Source of the DNA: Gammaproteobacteria bacterium
GTDB taxonomy: Bacteria > Pseudomonadota > Gammaproteobacteria > Ga0077536
Assembly (NCBI GenBank): GCA_021773835.1
Contig: JAJFJQ010000051.1
Location: 124,001-188,000, forward strand
Direction of reading: 5' to 3'
Length of the DNA: 64,000 nucleotides
Of this stretch, positions 8,125 to 16,461 are shown in pieces (the first letter of the stretch is position 1; each line of letters starts with the position of its first letter). The position numbers and the translations under genes are program-made. The notes beneath the pieces were generated by a model that had not been told where the DNA came from, did not search any database, and saw nothing but the letters and a program-made list of their open reading frames with translations.

Positions 8125-9003
8125 TTAGGTCCGAGCGCGTGCAAATGCGCTAGCGGCAACTTCGCGGCCGAGGTTACGGATGAGTTGACGGCGGTAGTCT
8201 GCGTCGGCGGACATGTCGGAGTGCGTATCTGCCGCTTCAGCTGCGGCATCCATCGCTTTGGCAATCGCCGCGGTGCTACCGTCGGATCCAAGCAACGCGG
8301 TTTCCGCCGCCGGGGCACGTTCGCCGCCACCGGCGAGGCCCGAGATCGAAACCCGAGCGTCGCTGCACGTGCCATCGCCCCCCACGGAAACGCGTACACA
8401 AACCCCGACGACAGGTAATGCGTCGGTCACGAGGCCCCATTTTTTATATGCGCTGCCGGTCTTTGACACTGGTGCATCCCACGACACCGAGGTTAGAATT
8501 TCAGTGTCTTCGCGTGCGGTTTCGAGCGGACCCAAAAAGAAGTCATCTGCCGCAATACTGCGTTCGCCGCCGTTGGCGGCAGTCAAATTCATCGTCCCGT
8601 TCGTGCCGAGCACCACCGCCGGCATACACGACGCCATATAGTTCCAGCACACGCTACCGCCTATCGTGCCCCGGTTGCGCACTTGGCGGTCGCCAACCCG
8701 TGCTGCGGCATCGGCGAGTGCGGCAAAAGCACCGTTCAAGGCAGCGCTCTGTGCGATTTCGACGTAACGGGTCATGGCGCCAATGCGTAGGCCGCCGGCC
8801 GCCGCGTCGATACCTTTCAATTCGCTGATATTTTGCAGGTCAACGATACATTCCGGCCGCAGCATACGAGATTTGATTGCTTGCATGGCGCTCTGCCCGC
8901 CGGCGAGAAACATGGCGTCGCCTTCTTCGAACTCGCCAAGCGCCGCGAGCGCTTCGGCAATCGACTGCGGGCGAACGTACTTTTCTATTTTTGCTGGAAA
9001 CAT
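8125..9003 (-). CDS. Molybdenum hydroxylase FAD-binding subunit (CoxM-like)
   Basis: A 292-residue flavin subunit passing electrons from the Fe-S clusters to an acceptor. Two FAD-binding segments are visible: FLAGGQSAM near residue 32 (family pattern AGGxSxxPxMK) and RNRGTIGGSVCWN near residue 110 (family pattern TIGG). The C-terminal CO_deh_flav_C-like domain follows. It is the first gene of the leftward operon of FAD subunit, Fe-S subunit, Mo subunit and hydrolase. No cofactor-maturation genes are nearby. Confidence 0.92.
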   Translation of the reverse strand: MFPAKIEKYVRPQSIAEALAALGEFEEGDAMFLAGGQSAMQAIKSRMLRPECIVDLQNISELKGIDAAAGGLRIGAMTRYVEIAQSAALNGAFAALADAAARVGDRQVRNRGTIGGSVCWNYMASCMPAVVLGTNGTMNLTAANGGERSIAADDFFLGPLETAREDTEILTSVSWDAPVSKTGSAYKKWGLVTDALPVVGVCVRVSVGGDGTCSDARVSISGLAGGGERAPAAETALLGSDGSTAAIAKAMDAAAEAADTHSDMSADADYRRQLIRNLGREVAASAFARART

Positions 9004-9084
9004 CGATTATCCTCAGGCCATTTTGCTAATGAACTTATAGCATTGTTCCTTTGTGTTTGTCCGCTCTTCAGGGCCAAGCCACAA

Positions 9085-9384
9085 TCACGCGCGTGATATT
9101 CGTGATCGCCCGGTGCTGCCTGCGAACAGTTCACCACCGAGCACGGAAGCGCCACGGCCAGCGGCTCCCCGGATCCATGGTATGGCACGCTCGGAGCGAG
9201 TATAGAAGGCGCCGGCCGCGAGCACGAACAAGACCACTGTCAATAGTACGCCGGGGAAGAATGCCGCTAAAGCAATTGCCCCGGCAACCGAGCCATTGTG
9301 TTGATCGGCCTCAACGAGCGTTAGCAAGGGTGCGTTGCTGGTCACTCGGTGCAGAAGACGATAGCGATCGCCCCATGGGCCCAT
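9085..9384 (-). CDS. Hypothetical one-TM protein (doubtful)
   Basis: A 99-residue open frame from ATG 9384. A credible hydrophobic helix (GAIALAAFFPGVLLTVVLFV and onward) occupies roughly residues 34-60 and is followed by basic residues. I recognise no family. The C-terminal 30 residues are Gly/Arg/Ser-rich and look random, and no ribosome site is evident. It lies upstream of the hydroxylase operon on the same strand. It may be a small membrane protein, a remnant, or chance. Confidence 0.3.
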   Translation of the reverse strand: MGPWGDRYRLLHRVTSNAPLLTLVEADQHNGSVAGAIALAAFFPGVLLTVVLFVLAAGAFYTRSERAIPWIRGAAGRGASVLGGELFAGSTGRSRISRA

Positions 9385-9719
9385 GATACGGGCTGGTGCA
9401 TAGCGGCTTCGTAGACCTCTTTTTATCGGATCGGTGTCAACGCCAGACTATAGTAAGCCTCCCGTATTTATGCCGCACTTTACACCAGTCGGGTGTGCGC
9501 TCACAGGTTCATTGGTCTGGCCTATTTTAGAAAAATCGATGCGGACCGATGCCTGTAGCACCGAAAATTGGTCACACCAATTGCCAATCCTGCAATACCG
9601 GTTTACCGTCCCAGTGGTCGATGGAACGGTAATTGAGAAAACCGCCAAGCCCACCCCGCCGACGTCGGATACTGTCTGATTTCGCTGCGAGCAAACGGTC
9701 CGCAATTATAGGAGTCATT
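9385..9719. other. Intergenic region without a convincing gene
   Basis: This 335-bp stretch precedes the fumarylacetoacetase-fold gene. Open frames on both strands are short and have neither family resemblance nor ribosome sites. The only clear signal is the TAGGAGTC ribosome site directly before the start at 9720. Confidence 0.6.
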
Positions 9720-10607
9720 ATGAAAGTCGCCCGGTTTCGCTACGGTGAGGCAGACCATCTCGGGATGGTCGATATTGCGGATGCGACGATCACTCAGATC
9801 GAATCGGCAGAACCGCATCCTGACCAGATGATTGCCTTCATTGAGCGAGCGCTCGCCGGTACGGCGCCGGTGCCCGACGGTGAGGTGCTGCCCCTCGATG
9901 ATGTTCAGTTATTAGCGCCGATCGCGCGACCGAGTAAGAACGTTATTTGTGTCGGCAAGAACTATCGTGAACATGCACAGGAGTTTGCTCGCAGCGGATT
10001 TGACTCGTCCGCGGGGCGCGAGCAGCAAGCGATCCCCGACGCCCCGATTGTGTTTAGTAAAGCGCCGTGCTCACTCGCTGGCGCAAGCGACGACATCGTA
10101 GTGCCCGAAGCCTTGAGCGCGAGTGTTGATTATGAGGGTGAACTGGGTGTCGTTATCGGCCGGCGAGGGCGCGCGATCGCGGCCGTAAATGCCTATGAGC
10201 ACGTATTCGGCTACGCCGTGATCAACGACGCCACGGTGCGTGATCTTCAGGCTCGACATAAACAATGGCTACTCGGTAAGTCGCTCGATACGTTTTGCCC
10301 CATGGGGCCATGGATCGTGTCCGGCGACGAGCTCGATCCCGAGGATCTCGAACTTTCTTGTTGGGTTAATGGCGAACTACGTCAACAGGCCAATACGGGT
10401 GACCTGATATTCGACATTCCAACGATCATCGAAACCGTGTCCGCCAGTATGACGCTCGAACCCGGTGACATCATCGCGACGGGCACCCCAGCCGGAGTTG
10501 GCATCGGCTTCGAGCCGCCAAAATTTCTGCATAACGGTGATGTGGTCCGGGTCGCAATCGGCGGCATCGGCGAAATCGAAAACCGAATTGTTGTTGTCTC
10601 ATCATAA
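9720..10607 (+). CDS. Fumarylacetoacetate hydrolase family protein
   Basis: A 295-residue FAH-fold enzyme; members hydrolyse or decarboxylate 2-keto acids such as acylpyruvates and 2-hydroxy-hepta-2,4-diene-1,7-dioate. The family core is present: CVGKNYREHAQEF, the metal-binding VDYEGELGVVIGR, NDATVRDLQ, and near the end DIIATGTPAGVG. The start ATG 9720 follows TAGGAGTCATT; the frame is open upstream to 9633, but that part has no family sequence. As a single gene between the hydroxylase operon and an outer-membrane barrel, it fits a late step of an aromatic-ring pathway. Confidence 0.92.
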   Translation: MKVARFRYGEADHLGMVDIADATITQIESAEPHPDQMIAFIERALAGTAPVPDGEVLPLDDVQLLAPIARPSKNVICVGKNYREHAQEFARSGFDSSAGREQQAIPDAPIVFSKAPCSLAGASDDIVVPEALSASVDYEGELGVVIGRRGRAIAAVNAYEHVFGYAVINDATVRDLQARHKQWLLGKSLDTFCPMGPWIVSGDELDPEDLELSCWVNGELRQQANTGDLIFDIPTIIETVSASMTLEPGDIIATGTPAGVGIGFEPPKFLHNGDVVRVAIGGIGEIENRIVVVSS

Positions 10608-10669
10608 ATCGCCGGCGGACGAGTAACGACTATATTCCGAACGGTACTAAGCATTTGTGCTGCTAAGAT

Positions 10670-12121
10670 GTGCAGGTGACTATCCGCCAATTAGCCCGAA
10701 CCCGCCGCGGTAACGCAATCAGCATTCGACTATTCGTGGTGTACCTATTCGGCGCGGCGCTCATGTCGCCGTGCCTCGCTGACGGCCCTAAGAAACGTCA
10801 CGGCGCAGCCTTTCGCGCGATATTCGGCGATACCTTAGAGCGTGAACACAACATCGGCGTGCTTGGTTATGCGCATTTAACCGCCGCAAAATCGAATCAC
10901 GACATCGAAAAATCGCAATTGCCTCAGGGTCGCGGTCGAGGTGTGCAACCGCAGGGCGGTGCAGTCCAAGACGAGGGCTTCAATCTGCAGCATCTCGGTC
11001 TCATTGTGTGCAAAGGCGCGGCCTGCCCGCCGGGCCATATGTTCGAGCCAAACCGTAATGTCCTAAGCCGCGTAACACCGTTGCCGGGACCGCGTGGTGA
11101 TTCAGTTATCGTCGACTGGGCGGTGACCGCTCACTATGGCGAAGATGCTTTTTTTTGGACGACGAAAGGCTTTGACGATTGGGCGTGGAAGGCACGCGAC
11201 AAAAATCGCTTCGCGCTGACGGAGTGGTTCCTCGATATCTACCTGCCAATCGGTGCAGGGGCGTCGGTATTGTTAGGAAGTTTTCATTCGTCGCTCGCGC
11301 TTGAAATCGGGAAGGCTTTGGTGCCGCCTAATAATTTTTCGAGTCGCAGTTATGCATTCGTGGCGAGCCCTGCCAAACATGTCGGTTTGTTAACGCAGTT
11401 TAAGCTGCCGCTGGATCCCGCGTGGGGTCATGCGAGCGTCGGCTTCGGTCTCGTTGGTGATTGGAATAGTATCGATTTCGGATCGGGTGCTGGGGGCCCA
11501 ACGTTTATGTTTACCGGTCGCTGGCGCAGTCCGGATATGCGTACCTGGCTCGATATTGAAACGATCTACGGGAACGGTGAAGACGACTTTGGCGACTCGA
11601 AGGTAATCAACGGTGCGACGTTCCCACTTGGCGGCGGCAGCCAATATTTAGCCTTGAGTTCGAGCAATGAGTACCTTGACCGTTTCGTCGGTTATTTCAT
11701 TGCAACGCACGCTGCGAGTCCGCGCCTAAGCTTACAATTCGAATCGGTCTATGGATATCAACAAGGCGGCGAATTGCGACCATCGCCGATTGCAATAACT
11801 CGCGATTCTGCATTCTATGGTGCGAATGGCAGCTTTCGTTATCGCCTCGTCGACAGCGTCCACGTCGCCGCGCGCCTCGAATGGTTTGCCGACGAAAATG
11901 CCGCAAACGTATTGTGGAGTGGGGTCGGCGCGACCGGCGGCGATGTCTACGCATTCACCGCCAGTGTCGGTTGGGAACCGACGCCGCATTTATTGGTGCG
12001 GCCGGAACTGAAATTCGATACTTACGACGGCGGTGGTCATCTATTCGCCGCCGGTAGGAACGGTCTCGCTCGCAAAGACTCGCAGTTTCTCGGGGTGCTG
12101 AATCTTGAGTTTCGCTTTTAA
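10670..12121 (+). CDS. Outer-membrane beta-barrel protein
   Basis: A 483-residue exported protein starting at GTG 10670, with a long positively charged leader (RTRR) and a hydrophobic stretch ending in PCLADG, a likely signal-peptidase I site near residue 38. The rest alternates short amphipathic strands and turns rich in Gly, Asp and aromatic residues, and ends with FRF. A terminal phenylalanine is the usual barrel-assembly signal. It resembles uncharacterised barrels rather than a named porin. Its place beside catabolic genes would suit substrate uptake, which is inference. Later GTG or ATG starts are possible. Confidence 0.65.
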   Translation: MQVTIRQLARTRRGNAISIRLFVVYLFGAALMSPCLADGPKKRHGAAFRAIFGDTLEREHNIGVLGYAHLTAAKSNHDIEKSQLPQGRGRGVQPQGGAVQDEGFNLQHLGLIVCKGAACPPGHMFEPNRNVLSRVTPLPGPRGDSVIVDWAVTAHYGEDAFFWTTKGFDDWAWKARDKNRFALTEWFLDIYLPIGAGASVLLGSFHSSLALEIGKALVPPNNFSSRSYAFVASPAKHVGLLTQFKLPLDPAWGHASVGFGLVGDWNSIDFGSGAGGPTFMFTGRWRSPDMRTWLDIETIYGNGEDDFGDSKVINGATFPLGGGSQYLALSSSNEYLDRFVGYFIATHAASPRLSLQFESVYGYQQGGELRPSPIAITRDSAFYGANGSFRYRLVDSVHVAARLEWFADENAANVLWSGVGATGGDVYAFTASVGWEPTPHLLVRPELKFDTYDGGGHLFAAGRNGLARKDSQFLGVLNLEFRF

Positions 12122-12165
12122 GCGCGCATTACACCGAGAATGCGGCGCGTGGGCGCCACCTAAGC

Positions 12166-12480
12166 TTACTTATCCCAGATGATGTAGTCGCCTTCCCTAA
12201 TTGCTGATTTAAGCATGTTGAGAAGCGGCAGTGCCCGATGGGCCATGCTGACGCGTGGTTCTGGATCGTCGGAGTTTGCGTCATCACTATCGTTGTCGGG
12301 CGGTGGGACTTCGCGGCTAGCGAGTGCTTGTTCCAAACGCTGCAATGCAGCGGGTAGGCCTTCCTTTTGGATTGCGCCAGGAACCGTACCGCTGTGGCCC
12401 ATCGATTTGATCAACCCCAGCGCGATCGAATCGAACATTAAGATATCCGGTGCGTGTTTGCTTTTAAATGTGATGGGCAT
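12166..12480 (-). CDS. DUF1840 domain-containing protein
   Basis: A 104-residue cytosolic protein of unknown function with the DUF1840 layout: MPITFKSKHAPDILMF at the N-terminus, a central acidic low-complexity linker (DNDSDDANSDD), and the C-terminal RVSMAHRALPLLNML block. ATG 12480 was chosen because the family starts at this point; the frame is open to 12519, but the added residues are hydrophobic and not family-like. No strong ribosome site precedes either start. It is convergent with the barrel gene. Confidence 0.8.
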   Translation of the reverse strand: MPITFKSKHAPDILMFDSIALGLIKSMGHSGTVPGAIQKEGLPAALQRLEQALASREVPPPDNDSDDANSDDPEPRVSMAHRALPLLNMLKSAIREGDYIIWDK

Positions 12481-12586
12481 GACGAAGATTAGGATCGGGA
12501 TAATGACTCGCGGAGTCAAGTCAGAAAAAATGTAATTGCGACGACGTTTACACCCGCCATATTAGATATCGTCGGACGGATGATTA

Positions 12587-13015
12587 CTATCCGGGAGTTG
12601 GCTCGAACGTCGTATTCGGGTCCTTTGTTATCCGTATCGCCAATGCGCGGCAAGCATCACTTGTGCTGAAGATCCCTGCGAGCCGCCCATTCTCTGTCAC
12701 TAAAGCCGTTCCAATATGTTGTTTCGCTAGTGTATCGAGAACTGTGAGCAGCGACTCATTTATATCAACGATATACGGCTCTTCAAACATAATGTCTTGG
12801 ACAGTAATCACCCCAGAAGTTGGGTTACCCAAATTTGTGTCCAGTACTAGATTGATATCGCGATCGGTGATTAGTCCTTGTACTTCGTCGCCCTCCATTA
12901 CCGCAAGGTGGTGAATATTATGGAGCGCCATCAGTCTTCGCGCCTCGATGATCCTTTCGTGTATTCCGATATTGAACGGATGTGGTGTCATTATCGATTT
13001 TATTTTTTGATCCAC
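12587..13015 (-). CDS. CBS-pair domain protein
   Basis: A 142-residue protein made of two CBS motifs, the kind that bind adenine nucleotides and sense energy charge. Repeat 1 carries HHLAVMEGDEVQGLITDRDI; repeat 2 carries IGTALVTENGRLAGIFSTSD. The likely start is GTG 13015; the paralogue at 47296-47733 has an equivalent N-terminus, which supports it. It is one of four CBS-pair genes in the window. An FNR-like site (13089-13102) lies 74 nt upstream, suggesting oxygen-linked control. The partner protein is unknown. Confidence 0.88.
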   Translation of the reverse strand: MDQKIKSIMTPHPFNIGIHERIIEARRLMALHNIHHLAVMEGDEVQGLITDRDINLVLDTNLGNPTSGVITVQDIMFEEPYIVDINESLLTVLDTLAKQHIGTALVTENGRLAGIFSTSDACRALAIRITKDPNTTFEPTPG

Positions 13016-13088
13016 TGGTACGATCTGCCAACTCTATCGTTTACATCTAGGTCGTTACGGAAAGTAACAGCATACCTGCCGTAGATAT

Positions 13089-13102
13089 TTGACCCCGATC
13101 AA
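13089..13102. promoter_or_regulatory. FNR-like box, one mismatch
   Basis: TTGACCCCGATCAA differs at one of ten specified positions from TTGAT-N4-ATCAA. It lies in the divergent region between the CBS gene (start 13015) and the DUF6868 gene (start 13271). Confidence 0.5.
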
Positions 13103-13168
13103 CTGAGAGGTACGAAGCGTGCTTCTATTCGGTGATTGTATTCTGAGCTTCGAACGATCACGGGGTAT

Positions 13169-13182
13169 TTGATCACGGTCAA
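13169..13182. promoter_or_regulatory. FNR-like box, one mismatch
   Basis: TTGATCACGGTCAA, one position off TTGAT-N4-ATCAA. It is centred about 95 nt before the DUF6868 start and 80 nt from the preceding FNR-like site. Confidence 0.5.
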
Positions 13183-13270
13183 CTGTAATATCGGTGGTCG
13201 ATGCTAAGGTGCAACGACACCTTTAGAAACAACTTACGATCAAATATTTTCCACAGTAAGGAGTTGGAGG

Positions 13271-13513
13271 ATGCCCATTGAAACACTACGCGAATTTTTG
13301 GGGTGGAGCGCCGTAATTAACTTGGGGTTGCTCATTTGGTGGCTACTATTTTTAATCTTCGCGCATGATTGGGCCTACCGTTTGCACAGCAAATGGTTCG
13401 TGCTATCAATAGAGAAATTTGACGGCATTCATTATGCCGCTATCGCATTTTTCAAACTATCTGTATTGCTGTTTAACATTGTTCCGTATTTAGCACTACG
13501 CATTGTCACTTGA
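13271..13513 (+). CDS. DUF6868 family small membrane protein
   Basis: An 80-residue protein with two hydrophobic helices (about residues 12-33 and 55-77) separated by the amphipathic AHDWAYRLHSKWF segment typical of this uncharacterised family. GGAGTTGGAGG precedes ATG 13271. It lies downstream of two FNR-like boxes and 66 nt before the SpoIIAA-like gene, so joint expression is likely. Function unknown; location inner membrane by composition. Confidence 0.8.
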   Translation: MPIETLREFLGWSAVINLGLLIWWLLFLIFAHDWAYRLHSKWFVLSIEKFDGIHYAAIAFFKLSVLLFNIVPYLALRIVT

Positions 13514-13579
13514 CGTTGGATATCGAAAGATTTTGCGGCGCAGGCGGAAATCCAATGATTGATGCTGAAGGAGGCCAAT

Positions 13580-13960
13580 ATGAGTACCACCATCCACGGA
13601 TTATCGATTGGTATCGATCGCGTCGATGAACGTTATTTTCTGTTCCTAAAGGCCATCGGAAAACTTACCCATGAAGACTATGGTGTCATCACGCCAATGA
13701 TTGAGTCTGCGCTTGAAGGTGTGAGCGCGCCAAAAATGAGGGTTTTTGTTGATGGTTCTGAAATGGAAGGTTGGGAACCGCGGGCGGCTTGGGATGATTT
13801 CAAGCTGGGTCTGAAGCACCGCCGTGAATTCGAAAGAATTGCAATATTGGGTAACAAGCATTGGCAAGAGCTCGCGGCGAAGGTGAGTTCATGGTTCATA
13901 TCCGGCGAGGCGAAATACTTTGAGGACCAAGGGCAGGCGCTCACGTGGTTACAGGAGTGA
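13580..13960 (+). CDS. STAS/SpoIIAA-like protein (DUF3478)
   Basis: A 126-residue cytosolic protein of the SpoIIAA-like (STAS/SEC14-like) group, with the conserved core MRVFVDGSEMEGWEPRAAWDD and the C-terminal GEAKYFEDQGQALTWL. Members often accompany stress-response genes, and their role is unknown. The start ATG 13580 is preceded by AAGGAGGCCAAT; an upstream in-frame ATG at 13559 lacks such a site. It probably forms a unit with the DUF6868 gene. Confidence 0.85.
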   Translation: MSTTIHGLSIGIDRVDERYFLFLKAIGKLTHEDYGVITPMIESALEGVSAPKMRVFVDGSEMEGWEPRAAWDDFKLGLKHRREFERIAILGNKHWQELAAKVSSWFISGEAKYFEDQGQALTWLQE

Positions 13961-13970
13961 CCGATCTCCT

Positions 13971-14300
13971 TTAGTGGAGGTCCTTACATTTTATACAGGT
14001 TGCGGCGTAAGGAATCGCGTCGAGCCTGGCCAGTTCAACTTCGCCGCCGCATCTCGTGCACACGCCGAATTCACCGCATACTATTCGTTTAAGCGCGGCG
14101 TCAATTGCGCGTAGCTCGATCGATAGATTTTCATCCAGGGCAAATACGACATCGTCGTTTAGGCGTTCGATTGCCTGATCTGCGCTATCCGCACTCAATG
14201 GCTCGTCACGATGCTTAATGTGCTTTTCAACGCGCTCGAAGCGTTCGTTAAGTTGCTTGTGTAGATCCTTCAGTCGAATTTCGTACGCTGCGGTGTCCAT
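13971..14300 (-). CDS. TraR/DksA-type zinc-finger protein
   Basis: A 109-residue protein with an N-terminal helical hairpin and a C-terminal four-cysteine zinc finger, CTRCGGEVELARLDAIPYA then CIKC, as in DksA/TraR proteins that bind RNA polymerase. ATG 14300 follows AAGGAGCACCGT. It is shorter than classical DksA (about 150 residues), like the many small paralogues. It lies 17 nt after the CBS gene on the same strand and is probably co-transcribed with it. Confidence 0.88.
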   Translation of the reverse strand: MDTAAYEIRLKDLHKQLNERFERVEKHIKHRDEPLSADSADQAIERLNDDVVFALDENLSIELRAIDAALKRIVCGEFGVCTRCGGEVELARLDAIPYAATCIKCKDLH

Positions 14301-14317
14301 ACGGTGCTCCTTGAGCG

Positions 14318-14779
14318 TCATGCTTCGTTCGGCGTTGTGCTAACACGCCACTGTTTCGCCAATTGCCTGAAAACGTCTGATTCGGTGATTAGGCCAACGA
14401 GTCTTTTCGAGGCGTCCAAAACCGGTAGCCCGCCAATTTTATTATCAAGCATCAGTTCCGCTGCATATCCAAGATCATCCGATTGGTAAACAACGATCGG
14501 ATCTGGCGTCATCACGAGTTCAACGATCAGCTTATCTAGCTCAACGGCTAAATCTTTGAAAGATAGATAGCGCCCTACGGTGGCAGGTTTGAAGCGTAAG
14601 ATATCGCTTAGTGTGATGATCCCGACTAGCCGATCGCGATCGACGACGGGTATCCGTCGAATGTGATTTGTGGCCATCTTCTCGTACGCCTCGGCCACTG
14701 AGTCGTATTTGCCGAGTGTGATAAGAAACGGCGTCATGCAATCGACAATCTGCAATTTCGCTATTTTATCCTGCATCAT
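14318..14779 (-). CDS. CBS-pair domain protein
   Basis: A 153-residue two-CBS protein: repeat 1 has HIRRIPVVDRDRLVGIITLSD, written here only for orientation, and repeat 2 has GGLPVLDASKRLVGLITESD. Two adjacent ATGs (14779 and 14776) could both serve as start. It is followed closely by the DksA-like gene. An FNR-like site at 14830-14843 lies about 50 nt upstream of the start, so it is a candidate member of the FNR regulon. It presumably senses adenylates; its target is unknown. Confidence 0.88.
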   Translation of the reverse strand: MMQDKIAKLQIVDCMTPFLITLGKYDSVAEAYEKMATNHIRRIPVVDRDRLVGIITLSDILRFKPATVGRYLSFKDLAVELDKLIVELVMTPDPIVVYQSDDLGYAAELMLDNKIGGLPVLDASKRLVGLITESDVFRQLAKQWRVSTTPNEA

Positions 14780-14829
14780 ACTATTCCGTGTTTGTTGCTA
14801 TCATCCTACGACGCAGCTGGTTTCGCGCG

Positions 14830-14843
14830 TTGATCTATGTCAA
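14830..14843. promoter_or_regulatory. FNR-like box, one mismatch
   Basis: TTGATCTATGTCAA has one mismatch to TTGAT-N4-ATCAA. It is centred about 57 nt upstream of the CBS gene start at 14779. Confidence 0.55.
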
Positions 14844-14936
14844 CTAAGCAGGCGTATGGATGGGATCACGACATAGGATGAATCACCCGCGCCTAATGGA
14901 CATAGAAAACCAACGACGGGGCGATAGGTCGGGGGC

Positions 14937-15764
14937 CTAGGCTGCAGCCGTAATCACCAGGACGTCGGAATCAAGACGGTCGAGTGTCTGTTCGGCAGTG
15001 TTGCCCTTGATCTTGCTTTTCAGTCCGGTACGGGCCACGGTGCCAATCACAACCAAATCAGGGTCGATGACCTTTGCAAGGTCGATAATGGCGTCGTCCG
15101 CGGGACCGGACATGCAGTGCGCGCGACGTTCTTCGATTGCAAAGTACTCGGCTAGCTCAGACTGTGGAACGAACTTTTCGGAGCCGGTATAAGAACAAAT
15201 TGCGTGTAATTCGACATCTTCATTCATGTCCCTGAGCTTCTGGCTGACCGACAGGATCTTCTCGTTCAACAATCTGTGTTCCGAATCCTCCACGTACGGG
15301 TTCGCCGCAACGAGCACACTTTTCGCGGGGCCGGTCGATTCGCGCTTGAGTAAAAGCACTGGGCACTTGGCGTTTCGCAACACCTCCCAATCTGAGGTCC
15401 GCAAAACGTGCCGCGTTGGCATATGATGCTGATAGGCAGACTTAACGACTATGTCACAATCGCATTCGGACACCGCATCTCTCAATGCGTGGCGCCAGTC
15501 TTCATTCCATTCGACTTGTGTCGTGACGGTCACGCCATCGACATTCGCCACCTCGATCACGTTATCGAGCCACGCCGCGTGGCGGTCAATCTCTACACGC
15601 CGCAACGATTCAAAATTGTCCGTTTCTAAGTTGGAAAAACAGCACAGGTAGGCATGCAGCGTCGCTTCGCAACGTTGGGCTAGACTGATTGCACGCGCCA
15701 AGGCGCGTTGATTATCGGTCGTTGGGTCGATAACTGCGAAAACTTTCTTAATATCAAGTGCCAT
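14937..15764 (-). CDS. Tandem universal stress protein (UspE-like)
   Basis: A 275-residue protein with two Usp domains in one chain. Domain 1 begins KKVFAVIDPTTDNQRAL; domain 2 begins near residue 155 (KSVLVAANPYVEDSEHR) and ends with the nucleotide-site-like VVIGTVARTGLKSKIKGNTA. ATG 15764 follows GGGAGTTGATC; a TTG two codons upstream is less likely. A perfect FNR box lies 58 nt upstream. Usp proteins support survival under energy or oxygen limitation. Confidence 0.92.
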   Translation of the reverse strand: MALDIKKVFAVIDPTTDNQRALARAISLAQRCEATLHAYLCCFSNLETDNFESLRRVEIDRHAAWLDNVIEVANVDGVTVTTQVEWNEDWRHALRDAVSECDCDIVVKSAYQHHMPTRHVLRTSDWEVLRNAKCPVLLLKRESTGPAKSVLVAANPYVEDSEHRLLNEKILSVSQKLRDMNEDVELHAICSYTGSEKFVPQSELAEYFAIEERRAHCMSGPADDAIIDLAKVIDPDLVVIGTVARTGLKSKIKGNTAEQTLDRLDSDVLVITAAA

Positions 15765-15821
15765 GATCAACTCCCAGTGTTTAATGATGAGTTGAGCCTA
15801 CTCGGTCCCGGCAACAACGTT

Positions 15822-15835
15822 TTGATCGGGATCAA
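15822..15835. promoter_or_regulatory. Perfect FNR box
   Basis: TTGATCGGGATCAA matches TTGAT-N4-ATCAA at all ten positions. It lies 58 nt before the universal stress protein start at 15764, a usual activator distance once a short leader is allowed for. Confidence 0.75.
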
Positions 15836-15910
15836 ATAATCCAGCACCGATTCGAATTCAATATACGATTGAACTATCAATTGCGAAAACTTCGCCTCCT
15901 GAAGTTTGCG

Positions 15911-16450
15911 TCAACGCTCCAGCGCATCGGCGATCAAGGAAAACGCGGTATCCACCTTATCGCCGAAAAGTGGATCCAAGGTGTCGCGGTCCGGTAGCGG
16001 AATCTCTATCGCACGCTTTGCTTCCAATAGGTTTTCCACTTCCTTTAGCAAACGACCTTCCTCTTTATCGATGTGATCACGTTGCACCCGAATGTACTCG
16101 GTGAGATCCTTCACCACTGCCTCGCGCGGAACCATATGACCGGTGCGGATGCCCTGGAGAAACATTGACATTTCATTACCGAGCGTAGCTTGTGCTTCAT
16201 GCTCGGTCTGCAGCTCATCTATGAGGCTACGCAGTGAGGGATTTTCAATTCCGATCCATTCGAATAGCTTGTCTTCGTAAGGATGATGGAAGTGGGTTGG
16301 ATAATGATTGAAATAATCGACGATATCGGACATTACGCTGTAGTCATGGTCGCTGCCCGAGGCTAAATCCTTAACTTCGCTTTCGAGAATTTCGAGCAGT
16401 TGGATCATATTCCGGTGATCTTGATGAATATGATCTAGAACCCTGCTCAT
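15911..16450 (-). CDS. Hemerythrin HHE domain protein
   Basis: A 179-residue four-helix protein with the diiron-site pattern of hemerythrin-like proteins: HIHQDHRNM at the N-terminus, HFHHPYEDKLF (HHxxE) near residue 60, TEHEAQ and HIDKEEGRLL further on. Such proteins bind O2 or NO or help repair Fe-S clusters. ATG 16450 was chosen over an upstream in-frame start because the family begins here. It lies 11 nt downstream of the FNR-type regulator gene on the same strand, a two-gene unit linking oxygen or NO handling with its regulator. Confidence 0.88.
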   Translation of the reverse strand: MSRVLDHIHQDHRNMIQLLEILESEVKDLASGSDHDYSVMSDIVDYFNHYPTHFHHPYEDKLFEWIGIENPSLRSLIDELQTEHEAQATLGNEMSMFLQGIRTGHMVPREAVVKDLTEYIRVQRDHIDKEEGRLLKEVENLLEAKRAIEIPLPDRDTLDPLFGDKVDTAFSLIADALER

Positions 16451-16461
16451 CGATTGAACCC

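Noticed and set aside
8103-8399. N-terminal extension of the Fe-S subunit
   Set aside because: Antisense-like Arg/Pro-rich sequence overlapping the FAD subunit gene; ATG 8102 has a strong ribosome site and the family start.
5211-9003. Aerobic CO dehydrogenase operon
   Set aside because: Gene order and subunits fit, but the large subunit lacks both known CODH active-site loops.
9434-9705. Two overlapping short frames on opposite strands
   Set aside because: Neither has a ribosome site, hydrophobic pattern or family resemblance.
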